64,000 bases of DNA. Origin: Calothrix brevissima NIES-22 (GTDB taxonomy: Bacteria > Cyanobacteriota > Cyanobacteriia > Cyanobacteriales > Nostocaceae). The translations under genes and the position numbers were made by a program. This document shows, in pieces, positions 37,332 to 48,205 of this stretch. Each line of letters starts with the position of its first letter. The stretch's first letter is position 1. Under the pieces are notes generated by a model. The model was not told the DNA's origin and searched no databases. It saw only the letters and a list, made by a program, of their open reading frames with translations. The stretch lies in contig NZ_AP018207.1 in assembly GCF_002367995.1 (NCBI RefSeq), forward strand, positions 310,001-374,000, in the 5' to 3' direction.

Positions 37332-38192
37332 ATGTCTTGGAAATTATCTCGTCGTGTTTTTCTTTTCCAAATGCTGTTTTTGGCGATGCATGGGTGTAAA
37401 TCAAAATCGCCGTTTGAAGGTGCATTAACCATTGGCAGTATCAGCTATGGTGGTGGAGAAGAAATAATTACCCAGTACACGAAATTCAATCGCTACTTAG
37501 CAGAAAAAACTAAATCACATGTTAAGTTAGAGCCTGCTTTTAACGAAAATAAAGCAGCAGAACGATTAGAAGCGCGGGCTTGGGATTTGGTATTTGCACC
37601 ACCGGGTTTAGCTGCAATTGCGATCGCGCGTTATCAATACGTGCCCATTTTTCCTTTAGTGGGTGTAAGTAATTTGCGATCGGTGTTTGTCGTGCGTAAA
37701 GATAGCCCCATCGCGGAATTAAAACAGCTACAAAATCAAATAGTAGCCTTAGGTCAAGTTGGATCAGCAACCGGATATTATTTTCCCCTATTCAACTTGT
37801 ATGGGATGACACTCAGTGAAATAATTTTTGCACCCACACCGCAAACAGTAATGGAATGGGTAGCTGTAGGTAAAGCCGCAGCTGGTGCTGTTTCCATTGC
37901 TGAGTATAATCTTTACAGTTCTCAGTTACAAAAAACTCAGTTTCGCATTCTGTACACTGATGTACATTATGTTCCATCTGGCGTAGTGTTGATCGGCCCT
38001 AATGTGGAACGAAATCGTCAAGAGTACATCCGCAAAGTAATGAATGAATTTCCTTCGGCTTTAGCGCAAGAAGTTGGGTATGTACCCGACGGAACATTAC
38101 CCGATTATCAATACATGATTTCTGTAGTTGAGCGAGTCAAATTAATTACACCGCAACTGCAAACTAAACCCGTGCGATTGTTTGTGGGTTAG
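37332..38192 (+). CDS. PhnD-like substrate-binding lipoprotein
   Basis: A 286-residue periplasmic binding protein of the phosphate/phosphite/phosphonate (PhnD) family. The N-terminus has twin Arg (SRRVFLFQ) and a Cys at about residue 22 after LAMHG, compatible with a lipoprotein signal. Typical blocks follow (WDLVFAPPGLAAIA, VVRKDSPIAELKQL, GSATGYYFPLFNL, GKAAAGAVS). No permease or ATPase gene is nearby, so it may act as a sensory ligand-binding protein rather than in transport, perhaps with the divergent HAMP sensor. That link is inference. Confidence 0.82.
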   Translation: MSWKLSRRVFLFQMLFLAMHGCKSKSPFEGALTIGSISYGGGEEIITQYTKFNRYLAEKTKSHVKLEPAFNENKAAERLEARAWDLVFAPPGLAAIAIARYQYVPIFPLVGVSNLRSVFVVRKDSPIAELKQLQNQIVALGQVGSATGYYFPLFNLYGMTLSEIIFAPTPQTVMEWVAVGKAAAGAVSIAEYNLYSSQLQKTQFRILYTDVHYVPSGVVLIGPNVERNRQEYIRKVMNEFPSALAQEVGYVPDGTLPDYQYMISVVERVKLITPQLQTKPVRLFVG

Positions 38193-38203
38193 TCAGTTGC
38201 TAG

Positions 38204-38223
38204 AGACGCGATTAATCGCGTCT
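38204..38223. repeat. 20-bp palindrome, copy of that at 19544
   Basis: Identical to 19544-19563 and placed just after the PhnD-like gene, supporting a dispersed palindromic repeat family. Confidence 0.8.
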
Positions 38224-38309
38224 GTACAATAGTCATTGATCAATCTTTCCCCTTGTCCTCCTTCTAGCCCCTAGTCCCTAGCCCCTAGCCCCTAATCCCT
38301 AAATCCTAT

Positions 38310-39515
38310 ATGCGAATTTTATTTCTTCATAACAACTTTCCGGCTCAGTATCGTCATGTAGCTTTAACTTTGGCGCAAGATCCTAAGAATGTGGTGGTAT
38401 TTGGCACAAAAAATCGCGAAGTTAATCTAGCTGGGATTAATAAGGTGCTTTTTGCACCAAATCGCGATCCTCATCCTTCAACTCATCATTATGTTCGCCC
38501 ATTAGAAGGTGCGGTATTACACGGTCAAGCTGTGTATAAAATGGCGGAACAAATGAAAGCACAAGGTTTTGTACCGGATGTAATCTGCGGTCATTCTGGC
38601 TGGGGCCCGACTTTATTTGTTAAGGATGCATTTCCTAATACACCGCTAATTTGTTATTTTGAATGGTTTTATCATGCTGTAGGCACAGATGCAGATTTCG
38701 ACCCAACAGAACCATTAACGGTTGATGATGTTGCGCGTATCCGGGTGAAAAATGCACCGATATTAATTGATTTATATACTTGCGATCGCGGTTTGTCACC
38801 GACCAATTGGCAAAAATCTCAGTTTCCTAAGGAATTTCATGACAAAATCTCTGTCCTCCACGATGGAGTTGATACAGAATTCTTTAAACCCAATCCTGGA
38901 GCTAAACTGGTATTACCAAATCTAGACCTTTCTGGTGTAGATGAAATTGTCACCTATGTGGCGCGGGGAATGGAACCTTATCGTGGGTTTCCTCAGTTTA
39001 TCGAGTCTCTAGCTTATGTTCAAGAACGCAGACCTAATTGTCATGCTGTAATTGTTGGGTCAGATCGAGTTTGCTATGGTAAATCTTTACCAGATGGTAA
39101 GACTTTTAAAGAGTTGATGCTCAACAAAGTTCCTCTAGATTTATCACGGGTTCACTTTACTGGCAGTTTACCTTATGTACAATATCTCAAAGTTATTCAA
39201 GCATCTTCTGTACATGTTTATTTAACCAGACCATTTGTACTTTCTTGGTCGATGATTGAAGCTATGTCTACAGGATGCTTAGTTTTAGGTTCTGATACTG
39301 CGCCTGTCACTGAGATTATCCGCGATGGTGAAAATGGTTTATTGGTAGATTTCTTTTCACCGCAGAAAATAGCCGATCGCATTGATGAAGTCTTAGATCA
39401 TCCCCATAAAATGGCGGAACTGCGTGCTAATGCGAGAAAAACAGCCCTAGAGCGTTACGATTTAGCTAGTTTACTCCCGCAACATATTCAATTAATTAAA
39501 GATGTGATTGCATAG
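38310..39515 (+). CDS. GT4-family glycosyltransferase
   Basis: A 401-residue GT-B enzyme. The N-terminal Rossmann domain (RILFLHNNFPAQYRHVALTL, then ICGHSGWGPTLFVKD) and the C-terminal GT4 domain (VLHDGVDTEFFKP, ARGMEPYRGFPQFIE, then SWSMIEAMSTGCLVLGSDTA with the nucleotide-sugar-binding Glu and PVTEIIRDGENGLLV) are complete. It probably builds an extracellular polysaccharide or glycolipid; donor and acceptor are unknown. A perfect 7-bp hairpin (39517-39532) directly follows the stop. Confidence 0.92.
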   Translation: MRILFLHNNFPAQYRHVALTLAQDPKNVVVFGTKNREVNLAGINKVLFAPNRDPHPSTHHYVRPLEGAVLHGQAVYKMAEQMKAQGFVPDVICGHSGWGPTLFVKDAFPNTPLICYFEWFYHAVGTDADFDPTEPLTVDDVARIRVKNAPILIDLYTCDRGLSPTNWQKSQFPKEFHDKISVLHDGVDTEFFKPNPGAKLVLPNLDLSGVDEIVTYVARGMEPYRGFPQFIESLAYVQERRPNCHAVIVGSDRVCYGKSLPDGKTFKELMLNKVPLDLSRVHFTGSLPYVQYLKVIQASSVHVYLTRPFVLSWSMIEAMSTGCLVLGSDTAPVTEIIRDGENGLLVDFFSPQKIADRIDEVLDHPHKMAELRANARKTALERYDLASLLPQHIQLIKDVIA

Positions 39516-39516
39516 C

Positions 39517-39532
39517 GAGGACTAAAGTCCTC
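39517..39532 (+). terminator. Small hairpin after the GT4 gene
   Basis: GAGGACT and AGTCCTC around a two-base loop, one base after the stop codon. There is no T-run, so termination is only possible. The sequence may be a dispersed REP unit. Confidence 0.35.
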
Positions 39533-39745
39533 ACTACATAGTTACAGCCATTTTCTGGTAAATGAACCACATTTTTTTTATCTCACGCATAGACGCGGTA
39601 GCGGCTTCCCGCAGGGTAGGCGCAAAGGCGCAAAGGTACAAAGAAATACAAATACCAGTTTGTAGTCTAAATACATGAAAATAGCTGTAATTAACAAATG
39701 ACAAATGACAAACTTCACCAGTTATCTTTAATTGCGCCGACCTAT

Positions 39746-40504
39746 TTACAATTGCAATTGAATGCGATCGCCTGGTACTGGTTCAATTACTTTGGTGCTG
39801 AGATTATTTTCCGCTAATGATGCCCGAAATTCCTCAACAGTACCTACAGTTGTCAGAAATTTGTCGATCAATCCTTCAAAGGTAACATCGCCACCTGCAG
39901 CTGTGGGTAGCATGACTTGCGGTTTTAACCACTTAGCTACTTCTAAGGCTTTGTTTGTTCCCTTAATAATCGACCCGACTAAGGGTAGGTTTAAATCAAT
40001 CAGGGGTGTAATTACCACATCTACTGGTGCAGCTTGCTGAATTTGCGGGTCATGGGTACCGTGCGGATCGTAGTATAAAGTTAAACCACTCTGCAAATCT
40101 TTGAGGAGATAACCATTTTCTCTAGCGTTAGGGCCTGCAAACAAACCATTAGTGGCTTTAATTTCTAAATTATCTTGAAATGTGAAAGTTTCACCAGGAT
40201 TTAAGGCTGTTACAGAGGTATAACCTAAATTCTGCACTACTTTTGCGGCACTTAAAGAGGCTACCACCGGAATTTGGCGATTAAGTTGTTTGAGTGTTGG
40301 TGGGTGCGCATGATCTTCTAAACCCTGAGACAGCAGAATCAAGTCAATGTTTTCTGGTATGGGGCGTTCTTTGAGTTTAGTACCTTTAAATAGCCAATCC
40401 AAATTAATGAAGGTTAACGTATTGACTAGCCAAGGGTCTAGTAAGATTCGTTTACCTGCGATTTCAATCAGCCAACTATTGCTGTCTAACCAAGTTAAAT
40501 GCAT
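39746..40504 (-). CDS. Metallo-beta-lactamase-fold hydrolase (UlaG-like)
   Basis: A 252-residue MBL-fold protein. It opens LTWLDSNSWLIEIAGKRILL and has a degenerate metal motif: LSQGLEDHAHPPTL takes the place of HxHxDH, with Asp and two His kept. It also has GLTLYYDPHGTHD and VVITPLIDLNLP. It resembles the UlaG/UPF0173 branch. The loss of the first His of the motif may change metal binding. Substrate unknown. Confidence 0.8.
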   Translation of the reverse strand: MHLTWLDSNSWLIEIAGKRILLDPWLVNTLTFINLDWLFKGTKLKERPIPENIDLILLSQGLEDHAHPPTLKQLNRQIPVVASLSAAKVVQNLGYTSVTALNPGETFTFQDNLEIKATNGLFAGPNARENGYLLKDLQSGLTLYYDPHGTHDPQIQQAAPVDVVITPLIDLNLPLVGSIIKGTNKALEVAKWLKPQVMLPTAAGGDVTFEGLIDKFLTTVGTVEEFRASLAENNLSTKVIEPVPGDRIQLQL

Positions 40505-40573
40505 AGCACATTCAAGATAACACCTGATTTATATTATGAATTTATTTGCAATTCTTAACAAAAAATAATTTAA

Positions 40574-41344
40574 TTAAAAAAACAGCTTAAATCTTGCAAG
40601 CTGGGCGGGTATTGCAACGCTAAGGATTTTATTGAGTTCTTTGCTGTTTTGGAATTGGAGAATTTGCTGCTTGGGTAAATCAAAGGGAAATTCGCCTTCT
40701 AAGTCTGGACGTTGCATTTGCGCTAGTAAAATTTGTTCCGATCGCTTACTTTGGATTGCATAGCCGATTTCAATACAGACATTGGGACTGGGAATTAATT
40801 GTGTAGTTTCTTTACTGGGGATACTCGCGATCGCGGTTGTGTCTGCAATAAATAATAAACTCTTGCGGATTTTGCGCAAAATTCCCGCCGAAAGCCTTAA
40901 GGGGCCAGTTCCCGGACGATATGATTCTACTAAAGTTAGAGGAAGACGCGATCGCTTGTTTAACGTTTCTAAAGTTTTTTGCAGCCCTTCTCGCAAAGCT
41001 TCGCTCGCTGCGGCATACTCAGTTTGATAGCATAAAAAAATAGTTGGCTCTAATTGAGCTAACAGCGCTTGCTTAGTAAAATAAATTTCATGACTAATCA
41101 AGTCAATATTGGCGACGCAATAGCCACCACTACCTTCAATATAAAATTCAATATTCTCCCCTTCGAGATAGCGGCTAAACCAAGTTGATTGTTTGACTTC
41201 ATCGCTATCTTCCAAAAAATCCGCTCTCAATCCCGATCGCAACAGACTTTTCTTACTCAGGCGAATATCTGGCGGACGTTTTTCCAATTCCGGAATTGGC
41301 TCATAATCTTGTATATACCATGCTCTGAGCGCAATAATTGACAT
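40574..41344 (-). CDS. TIR-like nucleotide-binding domain protein (predicted)
   Basis: A 256-residue soluble protein. The first 85 residues are of unknown fold. From about 100 the pattern resembles TIR-like/CAP12-type domains: TIFLCYQTEYAAASEALREG, later KSLLFIADTTAI, then SPNVCIEIGYA (conserved Glu192) and EFPFDLPKQQILQF. Proteins with N-V-x-x-E-x-G-(Y/F) in this setting hydrolyse NAD or bind nucleotides in defence or signalling. No cyclase or Argonaute partner is adjacent. Family assignment is from motif memory only. Confidence 0.5.
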   Translation of the reverse strand: MSIIALRAWYIQDYEPIPELEKRPPDIRLSKKSLLRSGLRADFLEDSDEVKQSTWFSRYLEGENIEFYIEGSGGYCVANIDLISHEIYFTKQALLAQLEPTIFLCYQTEYAAASEALREGLQKTLETLNKRSRLPLTLVESYRPGTGPLRLSAGILRKIRKSLLFIADTTAIASIPSKETTQLIPSPNVCIEIGYAIQSKRSEQILLAQMQRPDLEGEFPFDLPKQQILQFQNSKELNKILSVAIPAQLARFKLFF

Positions 41345-41410
41345 AAGGCGCTATTTCAACTATCTTGTGCTATTTAACTTTGTACCAGCTTATACCAATT
41401 TTGCTCAGAG

Positions 41411-41540
41411 TGGTCAGTTGTTAGTTGTCAGTTGTCAGTTGTCAGTTGTTAGCGAACCAATGACTAATGACCAATGACTAATGACCATTGACTAATGACC
41501 AATGACTAATGACTAATGACCATTGACCATTGACCATTGA
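41411..41540. repeat. Heptamer and related short repeats
   Basis: Copies of GTCAGTT and then alternating AATGACTAATGACCAATGAC-like units lie between two minus-strand genes. They are non-coding. Confidence 0.8.
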
Positions 41541-41541
41541 C

Positions 41542-44343
41542 TCAGGAATTTGTGAACTTATCAAAACTAGTTTTACCTTTCCATCTCTTAGAGTTTCGCA
41601 GTGATGAATTAAACGATAAATTATTAACTTTGCATTGTGGGTTGAGAGGTAATTCTATCCAAAACTCTGTACCTTGATCAACCTCTGAGATACATTCAAT
41701 AATACCACCATGCTTTTCTATGATAATTTGATAGCTAATAGCCAGACCTAATCCTGTACCCTTACCGACAGGTTTAGTAGTGAAAAAAGGATCAAAAATT
41801 CTTTGTTTGATTTCTTCTGTCATTCCCGGGCCATTATCAGCAATCCGAATTAATACAAAGGAATTATCTGCTGAGACTCTGGTGGAAATACAAATAGAAG
41901 GTTGAAAACATTGTCCGTTATCTGCTTTCAAGTGTAAAGCATCAATAGCGTTGCTGAGAACATTCATGAATACTTGATTCAATTGTCCGGCGTAACATTT
42001 GATCGAGGGTAAGTCACCATAGTCTTTAATTATCTGCACTCCAGGGAAATCGACAGTAGATTTCAGGCGATGTTGTAAAATTAGTAAAGTGTTGTCAACG
42101 CCTTCGTGCAAGTCAACAGGCTTATATTCTGCCTCATCTAAACGGGAGAAATTGCGTAAAGATAGAACAATAGAACAGATGCGATCGGCTCCTATTTGCA
42201 TAGAGGAGATGATTTTTGGTAAGTCTTGGGCGACAAAATCCACATCGATTGCTGTTTCTAAATTACTAATTTCCCGATCGCGTTGGGGATAGCGGGATTG
42301 GTAGAGGTTTAATAGTTGTAATAGTTGTTGGGTATAGTCTTGAGCGTAAGACAAATTACCGTAAATAAAGTTAACAGGATTATTAATTTCATGGGCAATA
42401 CCTGCAACTAACTGTCCCAAACTCGACATTTTTTCAGTTTGAATCAATTGTGTTTGGGTATGTTTGAGTTCAGTTAAAGTTTGTTCTAATTGTTGGGCTT
42501 TAGCCTTGGCTTGAGTTTCCGCAGCTTGGCTTTGTTTATATAGTTGTGCTTGTTGAATTGCGATCGCCGCTTGATCTGCTAACTGTAGCATTAACTCAAT
42601 TTCTGTATCTTGCCAATCTCGCGGCGCATCACATTGATGGGCTATCAGTAATCCCCATAGTTGCATACCCATTTTAATGGGGATAATTAAGTTAGCTTGC
42701 ACTTGCATACTCTGCAAGAATTCTTGATGACAACCACTCAAATTAGCTGTAGCGATATTGTGAATGGCGCGCACTCTTCCTTGCAGGTACAAGCGAGTAT
42801 ATTCATCAGGAAAGCATTCTTCGGGGGCTTTAATTCCTAAAACTGAGGGGTATTTACCATTGCTTTGTTCTACAATTACCTGACTGTGAGATTCCGGTAA
42901 TATTTGGAAAATTAACACCCGATCGCAATTGAGCAAAGGGCGAACTTCTCGAACAATAGTTTGTAAGATAGTTTCTAAGTCTAATGTACTGCGGATTTGC
43001 TGGGTGATTTGGGCGATCGCCTTGGTAATCATTAATGATTTTTCCAGTTCAGCAGTTTTTTCCTGTACCCGTTGTTCTAGATTGGTATTGAGTGCTTGTA
43101 CCTGTTGGTACATTTGCTGCTGCTGAAGCGCCATTGAGAAGTGATAGCCTAAAGCTTGTCCTAAGAAAATATCTTCAGGTTTCCATTCTGGCGCTTGGCC
43201 TTTTCTTTCTTCTCGCCATATATCAAAGGAAAGCTGGGGTAGTTGTTGGCGCTGATTTTGCTCGCAGCGTCCAGCCCACAAAATTTCTGTATCAAATTCA
43301 GCCCGAAAAATAGTTAAAATACCGATAAATTTATGCCGATTATGTAAAGGAATCACCAATATTCCCCGAATTTTTGTGACTTTAAACGCCAAGGCTAAAA
43401 CTCGTAAATGTGTTTCCTTATACAGGTCTGTAATTGCTAAAACCTGACCGGGTTTACAATCAGCTATCCAATTTTGCCAAACGGGATGCTGTTCGAGAGC
43501 AATATTTTCTGCTTCATAGGGTAATTTCGGCTGTTCGCCCCAGAGATAAAGTTCTCGACTATGCTCAATATATAATCTGCCACCTGTACCAGCTAAAGCT
43601 GCAATAGTAGTTTCTAGGGCGGTTTGTAATTGAATTGTTGGTAATTGATGTAACAGAATGCTAACTTGGTTGAGAATAGCTTGTTGTTGTTGCTGGAGAC
43701 GGGTTTGACTGAGAAGATTGCTTTGAGCGATCGCAATTTCTACCTGATCTGTAACTTGTTGTAATAATTTCAGTTCCCAAGGCGCAATAGTTCTCGACTG
43801 GCTGTGGTGTGATACTAACAATCCCCATAATTGAGGCTGGGCTGATTGCGCTTTAAGATCTCGGTGTAAAATTGGCATGACCAAGGAAGACTGGACGCCC
43901 ATTGCCGTTAAATATCTAACATGACAGGGGTCTACTTTTCGATAATAGATATTCTCTTTTGCTGTTGATTCGTTAATTTGTGGCGAATACAATGGCGATA
44001 AACCAATTTTACCATTAACTACATCCACAATTGACCTTTGGTGCAAGGTGACAAACATCTCTCTGGCATACTGGGGAATATCATTTGCGGGAAAGTGCAA
44101 CCCTAATAGAGATGGTAGACGCTGTTCGTGAATTGATTCCGCAATCACTTCTCCACTCTCATCTTGATCGAATCGATAAACCATCACTCTATCTGTCCCC
44201 AGAAATGAACGCACTTCAGCAACCGTAGCTGCTAAAATTTCTTCAAGTTCGAGCGATCGCCGAATGCGATCGGTCATTCGATGCAGTAAACTCTGTGGAT
44301 CGAAGGATTGCTCCCAGCCATCTGGTTGATTGGTAAATGCCAT
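41542..44343 (-). CDS. Phytochrome/cyanobacteriochrome-like GAF histidine kinase
   Basis: A 933-residue soluble sensor kinase. GAF1 (about 20-205) has the phytochrome-like [15 protein letters not shown] and the chromophore-type Cys140-His141 in [11 protein letters not shown]2 (about 235-410) lacks such a Cys-His. GAF3 (about 450-600) has Cys538-His539 in SGCHQEFLQ and an upstream Cys510 in EECFPDEY, 28 residues before, reminiscent of DxCF cyanobacteriochromes. A coiled coil leads to the phospho-acceptor His651 in AHEINNP and a full HATPase. Two bilin-binding sites are therefore possible; this is inferred from motifs. No receiver is attached and no partner regulator is adjacent. Confidence 0.85.
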   Translation of the reverse strand: MAFTNQPDGWEQSFDPQSLLHRMTDRIRRSLELEEILAATVAEVRSFLGTDRVMVYRFDQDESGEVIAESIHEQRLPSLLGLHFPANDIPQYAREMFVTLHQRSIVDVVNGKIGLSPLYSPQINESTAKENIYYRKVDPCHVRYLTAMGVQSSLVMPILHRDLKAQSAQPQLWGLLVSHHSQSRTIAPWELKLLQQVTDQVEIAIAQSNLLSQTRLQQQQQAILNQVSILLHQLPTIQLQTALETTIAALAGTGGRLYIEHSRELYLWGEQPKLPYEAENIALEQHPVWQNWIADCKPGQVLAITDLYKETHLRVLALAFKVTKIRGILVIPLHNRHKFIGILTIFRAEFDTEILWAGRCEQNQRQQLPQLSFDIWREERKGQAPEWKPEDIFLGQALGYHFSMALQQQQMYQQVQALNTNLEQRVQEKTAELEKSLMITKAIAQITQQIRSTLDLETILQTIVREVRPLLNCDRVLIFQILPESHSQVIVEQSNGKYPSVLGIKAPEECFPDEYTRLYLQGRVRAIHNIATANLSGCHQEFLQSMQVQANLIIPIKMGMQLWGLLIAHQCDAPRDWQDTEIELMLQLADQAAIAIQQAQLYKQSQAAETQAKAKAQQLEQTLTELKHTQTQLIQTEKMSSLGQLVAGIAHEINNPVNFIYGNLSYAQDYTQQLLQLLNLYQSRYPQRDREISNLETAIDVDFVAQDLPKIISSMQIGADRICSIVLSLRNFSRLDEAEYKPVDLHEGVDNTLLILQHRLKSTVDFPGVQIIKDYGDLPSIKCYAGQLNQVFMNVLSNAIDALHLKADNGQCFQPSICISTRVSADNSFVLIRIADNGPGMTEEIKQRIFDPFFTTKPVGKGTGLGLAISYQIIIEKHGGIIECISEVDQGTEFWIELPLNPQCKVNNLSFNSSLRNSKRWKGKTSFDKFTNS

Positions 44344-44831
44344 TAGTTGTCTACACTAAAGTAATTTATAAATCTTCAACTTTCCCTTAACCACGTTGTT
44401 CGCTGAAGAGGATTTCTCCTTAATCCAGACATTTCCGCTATTTCGGGGTATTTTGATCCCCCATATTTGACGGTATGGTTAATCTGATTGTTTTCCTATA
44501 AAGGGAAGGTGTATAGAAAATATCTAGCGAACTTACGGTTACCTGTGTTTTCTCGGGAAATATCTGAGTTTTACAGGCTAAATTTTTAAGAAAAAGTTAA
44601 TTATTAAACACCTAATTTTATAACTAACAATTAGCAGATGTATAGGGTATTTTTATGCAAATTACAAAATTTGAATCAAGTTTCTATGCTTGTATCAATA
44701 TTGACGCATCTATAAACGTTTCGTTGAAAATAAATCAGCAAATAATCCAGAAGTTATGGAGTTAAAAACTTTTTAATTAGGGGAATTTAGTGATTCCCCC
44801 TCTAAGTCGCTCAGTCCGTGTATTAATGTAA
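44344..44831. other. Intergenic region, nothing recognised
   Basis: About 490 AT-rich bases between two minus-strand genes. It should contain the promoter of the GAF kinase. No gene, RNA or clear hairpin is seen. Confidence 0.4.
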
Positions 44832-45317
44832 TTAATACTGCAAATGCTTTTCGGCAATTGCAGTTACAGAAAATCGCTTGCGAATTTCTTCACGTACACT
44901 CATGAGAACTTTACCAAGATGGTTTTCACCAGTTTGATTAATACCGCAACCCCAAAAATAATCATTAGGAGAATTTTCTACTAAAATTTCCTCACCTGTG
45001 CCTAAGAGAATGTCACGAATTTCAGTATGTGTGAGAAACTTTTTCAGAACTGCTGCTCGCATCACTTGAGTTTTTACTTGAGTCCAATCGGCGCGCATTT
45101 GGCGGCTACTACAACGTCCTAAAGCAGCTGCTTCTTCTGGAGTTGTGGCTTGATGGATTAGAGGTATAATCGCTGCATCTTTGCTGCCAACAAACTTTTG
45201 TGCTTGATAATAATGCTCAACCGTTGACCAATAAGTACCCTGGATTTTAATTCCGTGGGGAGAAAAGTTAGAAAAACAGCCATAAGGCTGCCAAACCTTG
45301 TAAAAGTAAATAGTCAT
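44832..45317 (-). CDS. NADAR family protein (YbiA-like N-glycosidase)
   Basis: A 161-residue protein from the ATG MTIYFYKVWQPYGCFSNFSP; the open frame extends eight codons to a TTG at 45341, but the conserved start is here. Family blocks are YWSTVEHYYQAQKF, AAALGRCSSRQMRADW, TGEEILVENSPNDYFWGCG and NHLGKVLM. YbiA-type NADARs cleave N-glycosidic bonds of riboflavin-pathway intermediates, and other NADARs reverse ADP-ribosylation of DNA. The branch is not clear from sequence alone. Confidence 0.88.
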   Translation of the reverse strand: MTIYFYKVWQPYGCFSNFSPHGIKIQGTYWSTVEHYYQAQKFVGSKDAAIIPLIHQATTPEEAAALGRCSSRQMRADWTQVKTQVMRAAVLKKFLTHTEIRDILLGTGEEILVENSPNDYFWGCGINQTGENHLGKVLMSVREEIRKRFSVTAIAEKHLQY

Positions 45318-45488
45318 CTGAAAATTGCTCTTCAATATCAACTTAAACTTTAGCCCGACAACTAATAAATTTTTAACTTTCCGTTAGCAGATTTGTATGT
45401 TTTAAAGTCTCAAGTTATGCAACAATTCTCAACAGAAAAATGGAAAACCCGCGATCGCTTTGTAGAATTGCGTTCAAGTTGGCTAAGT

Positions 45489-45543
45489 GTTGACTGTTGA
45501 CTGTTGACTGTTGAGTGTTGACTGTTGACCGTTAACAGTCAAC
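45489..45543. repeat. GTTGACT/GTTAACA heptamer-like repeats
   Basis: Several copies of GTTGACT with variants lie just downstream of the TpsB gene, as at other intergenic sites in the window. Confidence 0.75.
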
Positions 45544-45578
45544 AACTTGAACAGAATAATTGATTTTTTGGAGTTTTC

Positions 45579-47363
45579 TTAGAAAGGATTGTAAATCAAA
45601 GAGAAATACAGCCCGTTTTCTTGCCAAGTGTTATCTCTGGATTCTACAGATACTAAAGGAATACCCCAATCAAGACGGGCGGTAAAGCGATCGCCTTGTG
45701 TCCAACGCAAGCCTAAACCCACAGATGCTAGAGTATTGGGGTCTGGGTTATCCCGATTAGAACTATTCCAAGCGACACCAAAGTCAACAAAGGGGATAAT
45801 CTGCAATACACTATTCATTTTCGGTAGGCGCAGAATCGGTACTTGCACTTCAGCAGAAGCGAAAGCGCCATTATCTGTTAATAAGTAATCTTGACGATAG
45901 CCGCGTACTGTATCAATCCCACCTAAACCGAGTTGTTCTAAAGGTAGCAAAGCTCTAGAAGCGAGTTGCGTATTTGCCCGGATAAGCAATAATGTTTCCG
46001 GCGCTAATAGCCTTGCCCACTGGGCTTGACCTTGCCAAGAGAAAAACTGACTATCGGGAGCATCTTGATTTATAGTTGGATTTAATACATCTATACCTAA
46101 ATTAAATTGCGATCGCAAAGCGATGACTTCGCGGCTATTACGACTTGTCCATTCTTGGAAAAATCGCAGTGCAGAGATGCGGGTTTTACCTTCAGCATCA
46201 GCACCTAATGAGGGGAAAGGTAAGCGATCGCCTTCAATATAACTAGCTTCGCTTTCTCGCCGCGAAGCTGTCAAGCCTACAGCAAATTCTTGGGTAGGAG
46301 TTTGAACAATCGGTTGACGATAGGTAATTTCGTAATAACGGGAAGAGGATTCAATATCAAGAATATTAAAGGGTTCTTCAATAACATTGCTGGATGTGGT
46401 ACCAAAGTTAAAAGAAAGGGTACCGTTACGGGCGTTAAGGGGTATGCTATAGCCGACATCAAAGGCATTGCTACCATCGGTATTGGTATAAGCAAAGTTA
46501 AAACCATCTCCGAAGCCGAGCAAGTTAGCTTGATTGATTTGTAAGCGCCGACGGAAACTACCCACGCTAGGCGATCGCCCATTATCTAAGACGATTTGCG
46601 AACTAAAGGTTTTGGCTTCTCTCACTTCTATTTGTAAGACGCTGACACCGGGACGAGAACCGGCGGATAATTCAGCAGAGAGATTTTGAATTAAGGGATT
46701 GAGTTGCAGTAGTTGCAATGCTTCGAGTAATTTTTCGCGATTTAACGGTGCGCCGGTAGCGATCGCTAATCGACTGCGGACATAATTGGGATTGAGACGG
46801 CGAGTTCCAGTTACCTGAATTTCTTCTAACTTTCCTTCCACAATCTGAATTTTCACCACACCAGACTTAATAGTTTGGGGGGGAATGTACGCACCGGAGG
46901 TAATATAACCTTTTTTGACATATAAATCGGTAATTTTCGACCGCGCCTGAAATATCTCCGCTAGAGATATCGGCCTTTTGGTAAATTCTGCGATCGCTGC
47001 GGCTAATTCTTCCTGAGAAAAAACTGTACTCCCCAAAATTTCAAACTTATCCACAACAATCGTTTCTGGTAGCTTGTCGGGAAAAGGTTGCTCTGGGGTA
47101 GGGTTAGGAGTAGGTGCGGGAAGTAACTCTTCTGGTGGGGGTAATGGCTGGGGTGGGTTAGGTATGGGAGATGGGGAAGGTATGGGTGGTTGCACATCTT
47201 GTGGCGGTGGCAACTGTTGGGAGAGGATGGAAGTATTATTTGGCACTTGTACGGTATTAATCGTCTGGGCCTGTGCTGACCGAGAATTCATGCTGCCAAG
47301 CAACACTAATATACTCAGTTGTAACCATAATAATGCTCGCTGGGAAGAAAATTGATTGCTCAT
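45579..47363 (-). CDS. ShlB/FhaC-type two-partner secretion pore (TpsB)
   Basis: A 594-residue outer-membrane protein of the Omp85 superfamily. It has a signal peptide (1-32, cleaved after SAQA), a Pro-rich linker (about 50-95), two POTRA domains (about 100-170 and 175-250) and a 16-strand barrel (about 260-594) with the conserved lid-loop segment [14 protein letters not shown] and an aromatic C-terminus ending in Phe. TpsB proteins export large filamentous-haemagglutinin-like TpsA proteins. No TpsA gene is within the window. Cyanobacterial TpsB genes often lie near CHAT/CHASE2 genes, as here (about 10 kb away). Confidence 0.92.
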   Translation of the reverse strand: MSNQFSSQRALLWLQLSILVLLGSMNSRSAQAQTINTVQVPNNTSILSQQLPPPQDVQPPIPSPSPIPNPPQPLPPPEELLPAPTPNPTPEQPFPDKLPETIVVDKFEILGSTVFSQEELAAAIAEFTKRPISLAEIFQARSKITDLYVKKGYITSGAYIPPQTIKSGVVKIQIVEGKLEEIQVTGTRRLNPNYVRSRLAIATGAPLNREKLLEALQLLQLNPLIQNLSAELSAGSRPGVSVLQIEVREAKTFSSQIVLDNGRSPSVGSFRRRLQINQANLLGFGDGFNFAYTNTDGSNAFDVGYSIPLNARNGTLSFNFGTTSSNVIEEPFNILDIESSSRYYEITYRQPIVQTPTQEFAVGLTASRRESEASYIEGDRLPFPSLGADAEGKTRISALRFFQEWTSRNSREVIALRSQFNLGIDVLNPTINQDAPDSQFFSWQGQAQWARLLAPETLLLIRANTQLASRALLPLEQLGLGGIDTVRGYRQDYLLTDNGAFASAEVQVPILRLPKMNSVLQIIPFVDFGVAWNSSNRDNPDPNTLASVGLGLRWTQGDRFTARLDWGIPLVSVESRDNTWQENGLYFSLIYNPF

Positions 47364-48205
47364 ACTTAATGTGACAGTTCAAGGGACATGAAAATTTATC
47401 GGTCAGCAAGTTGACATTACAGGAGAGTAGTTGGTGTCATATTTATTGACCTGACTCTCACCTAAATGGAAAATTTATAGTTTAAACTGATACCTGAAGT
47501 TTCACTATTATCTGGTATGTTCCAGTAATTTGCCAAGCATATCAAAGACCTCTTACCAACCGCCAATTAGACAAAATCAATATGTAGTAATCCTATAGCA
47601 ACATTGCACAAGTTAGGAAATTAATCCTAGATATAGGAAATATATACTGTTGTCGCAGTTCAGAGGTTTGTGCGCTGATAACTGACAATTTATATCCTTG
47701 ATTTCAGCCAATTTAGATATTTCTCTGCCCCACCAATATCGGATATTTTACCTTTAAAACTATTTATCTATATTTGAAAATCACCAGGTAATTATATATT
47801 TATCTAACCTGAATAACTCAAATTTAGATAACAACTAAATTATTAGTTTTCTTACTTTGAAAAATAAATATTGATTAGCTTTCAAAAAGTAATTGAGTGG
47901 GATTAAATATTTTACCAACTACTCTTATTTTCTATTTCCTCTAAATATTTTATGTAATAAATTACACATTGATTCTGGGATATTTCATCCTTGAACTTGC
48001 TGTCATGTAGCTTTGTTGACTCTTGATCTGGGAATGAAAAACCCACTCTTGGGGAGTATTTTGTCAAGAGTCTTTCGGTATAATATTTTATTTGAATTTT
48101 TGTGTCGTTAGATTGAAAAATCTATCATGCTTTTGACTGTTACTGTGCGTTAATCGCCAGCTTATTGTCAGTTTATTACCACCAATAAAGTCAGATTTTT
48201 CGCTA
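47364..48205. other. Intergenic region, no gene seen
   Basis: About 840 AT-rich bases between divergent genes. Only short open frames shadowing the neighbours were seen. No RNA gene or strong inverted repeat is recognised. Confidence 0.4.

Noticed and set aside
46277-46582. Hydrophobic minus-strand frame inside the TpsB gene
   Set aside because: It is a different-frame shadow of barrel-coding sequence, whose alternating codons create Leu/Pro-rich peptides.
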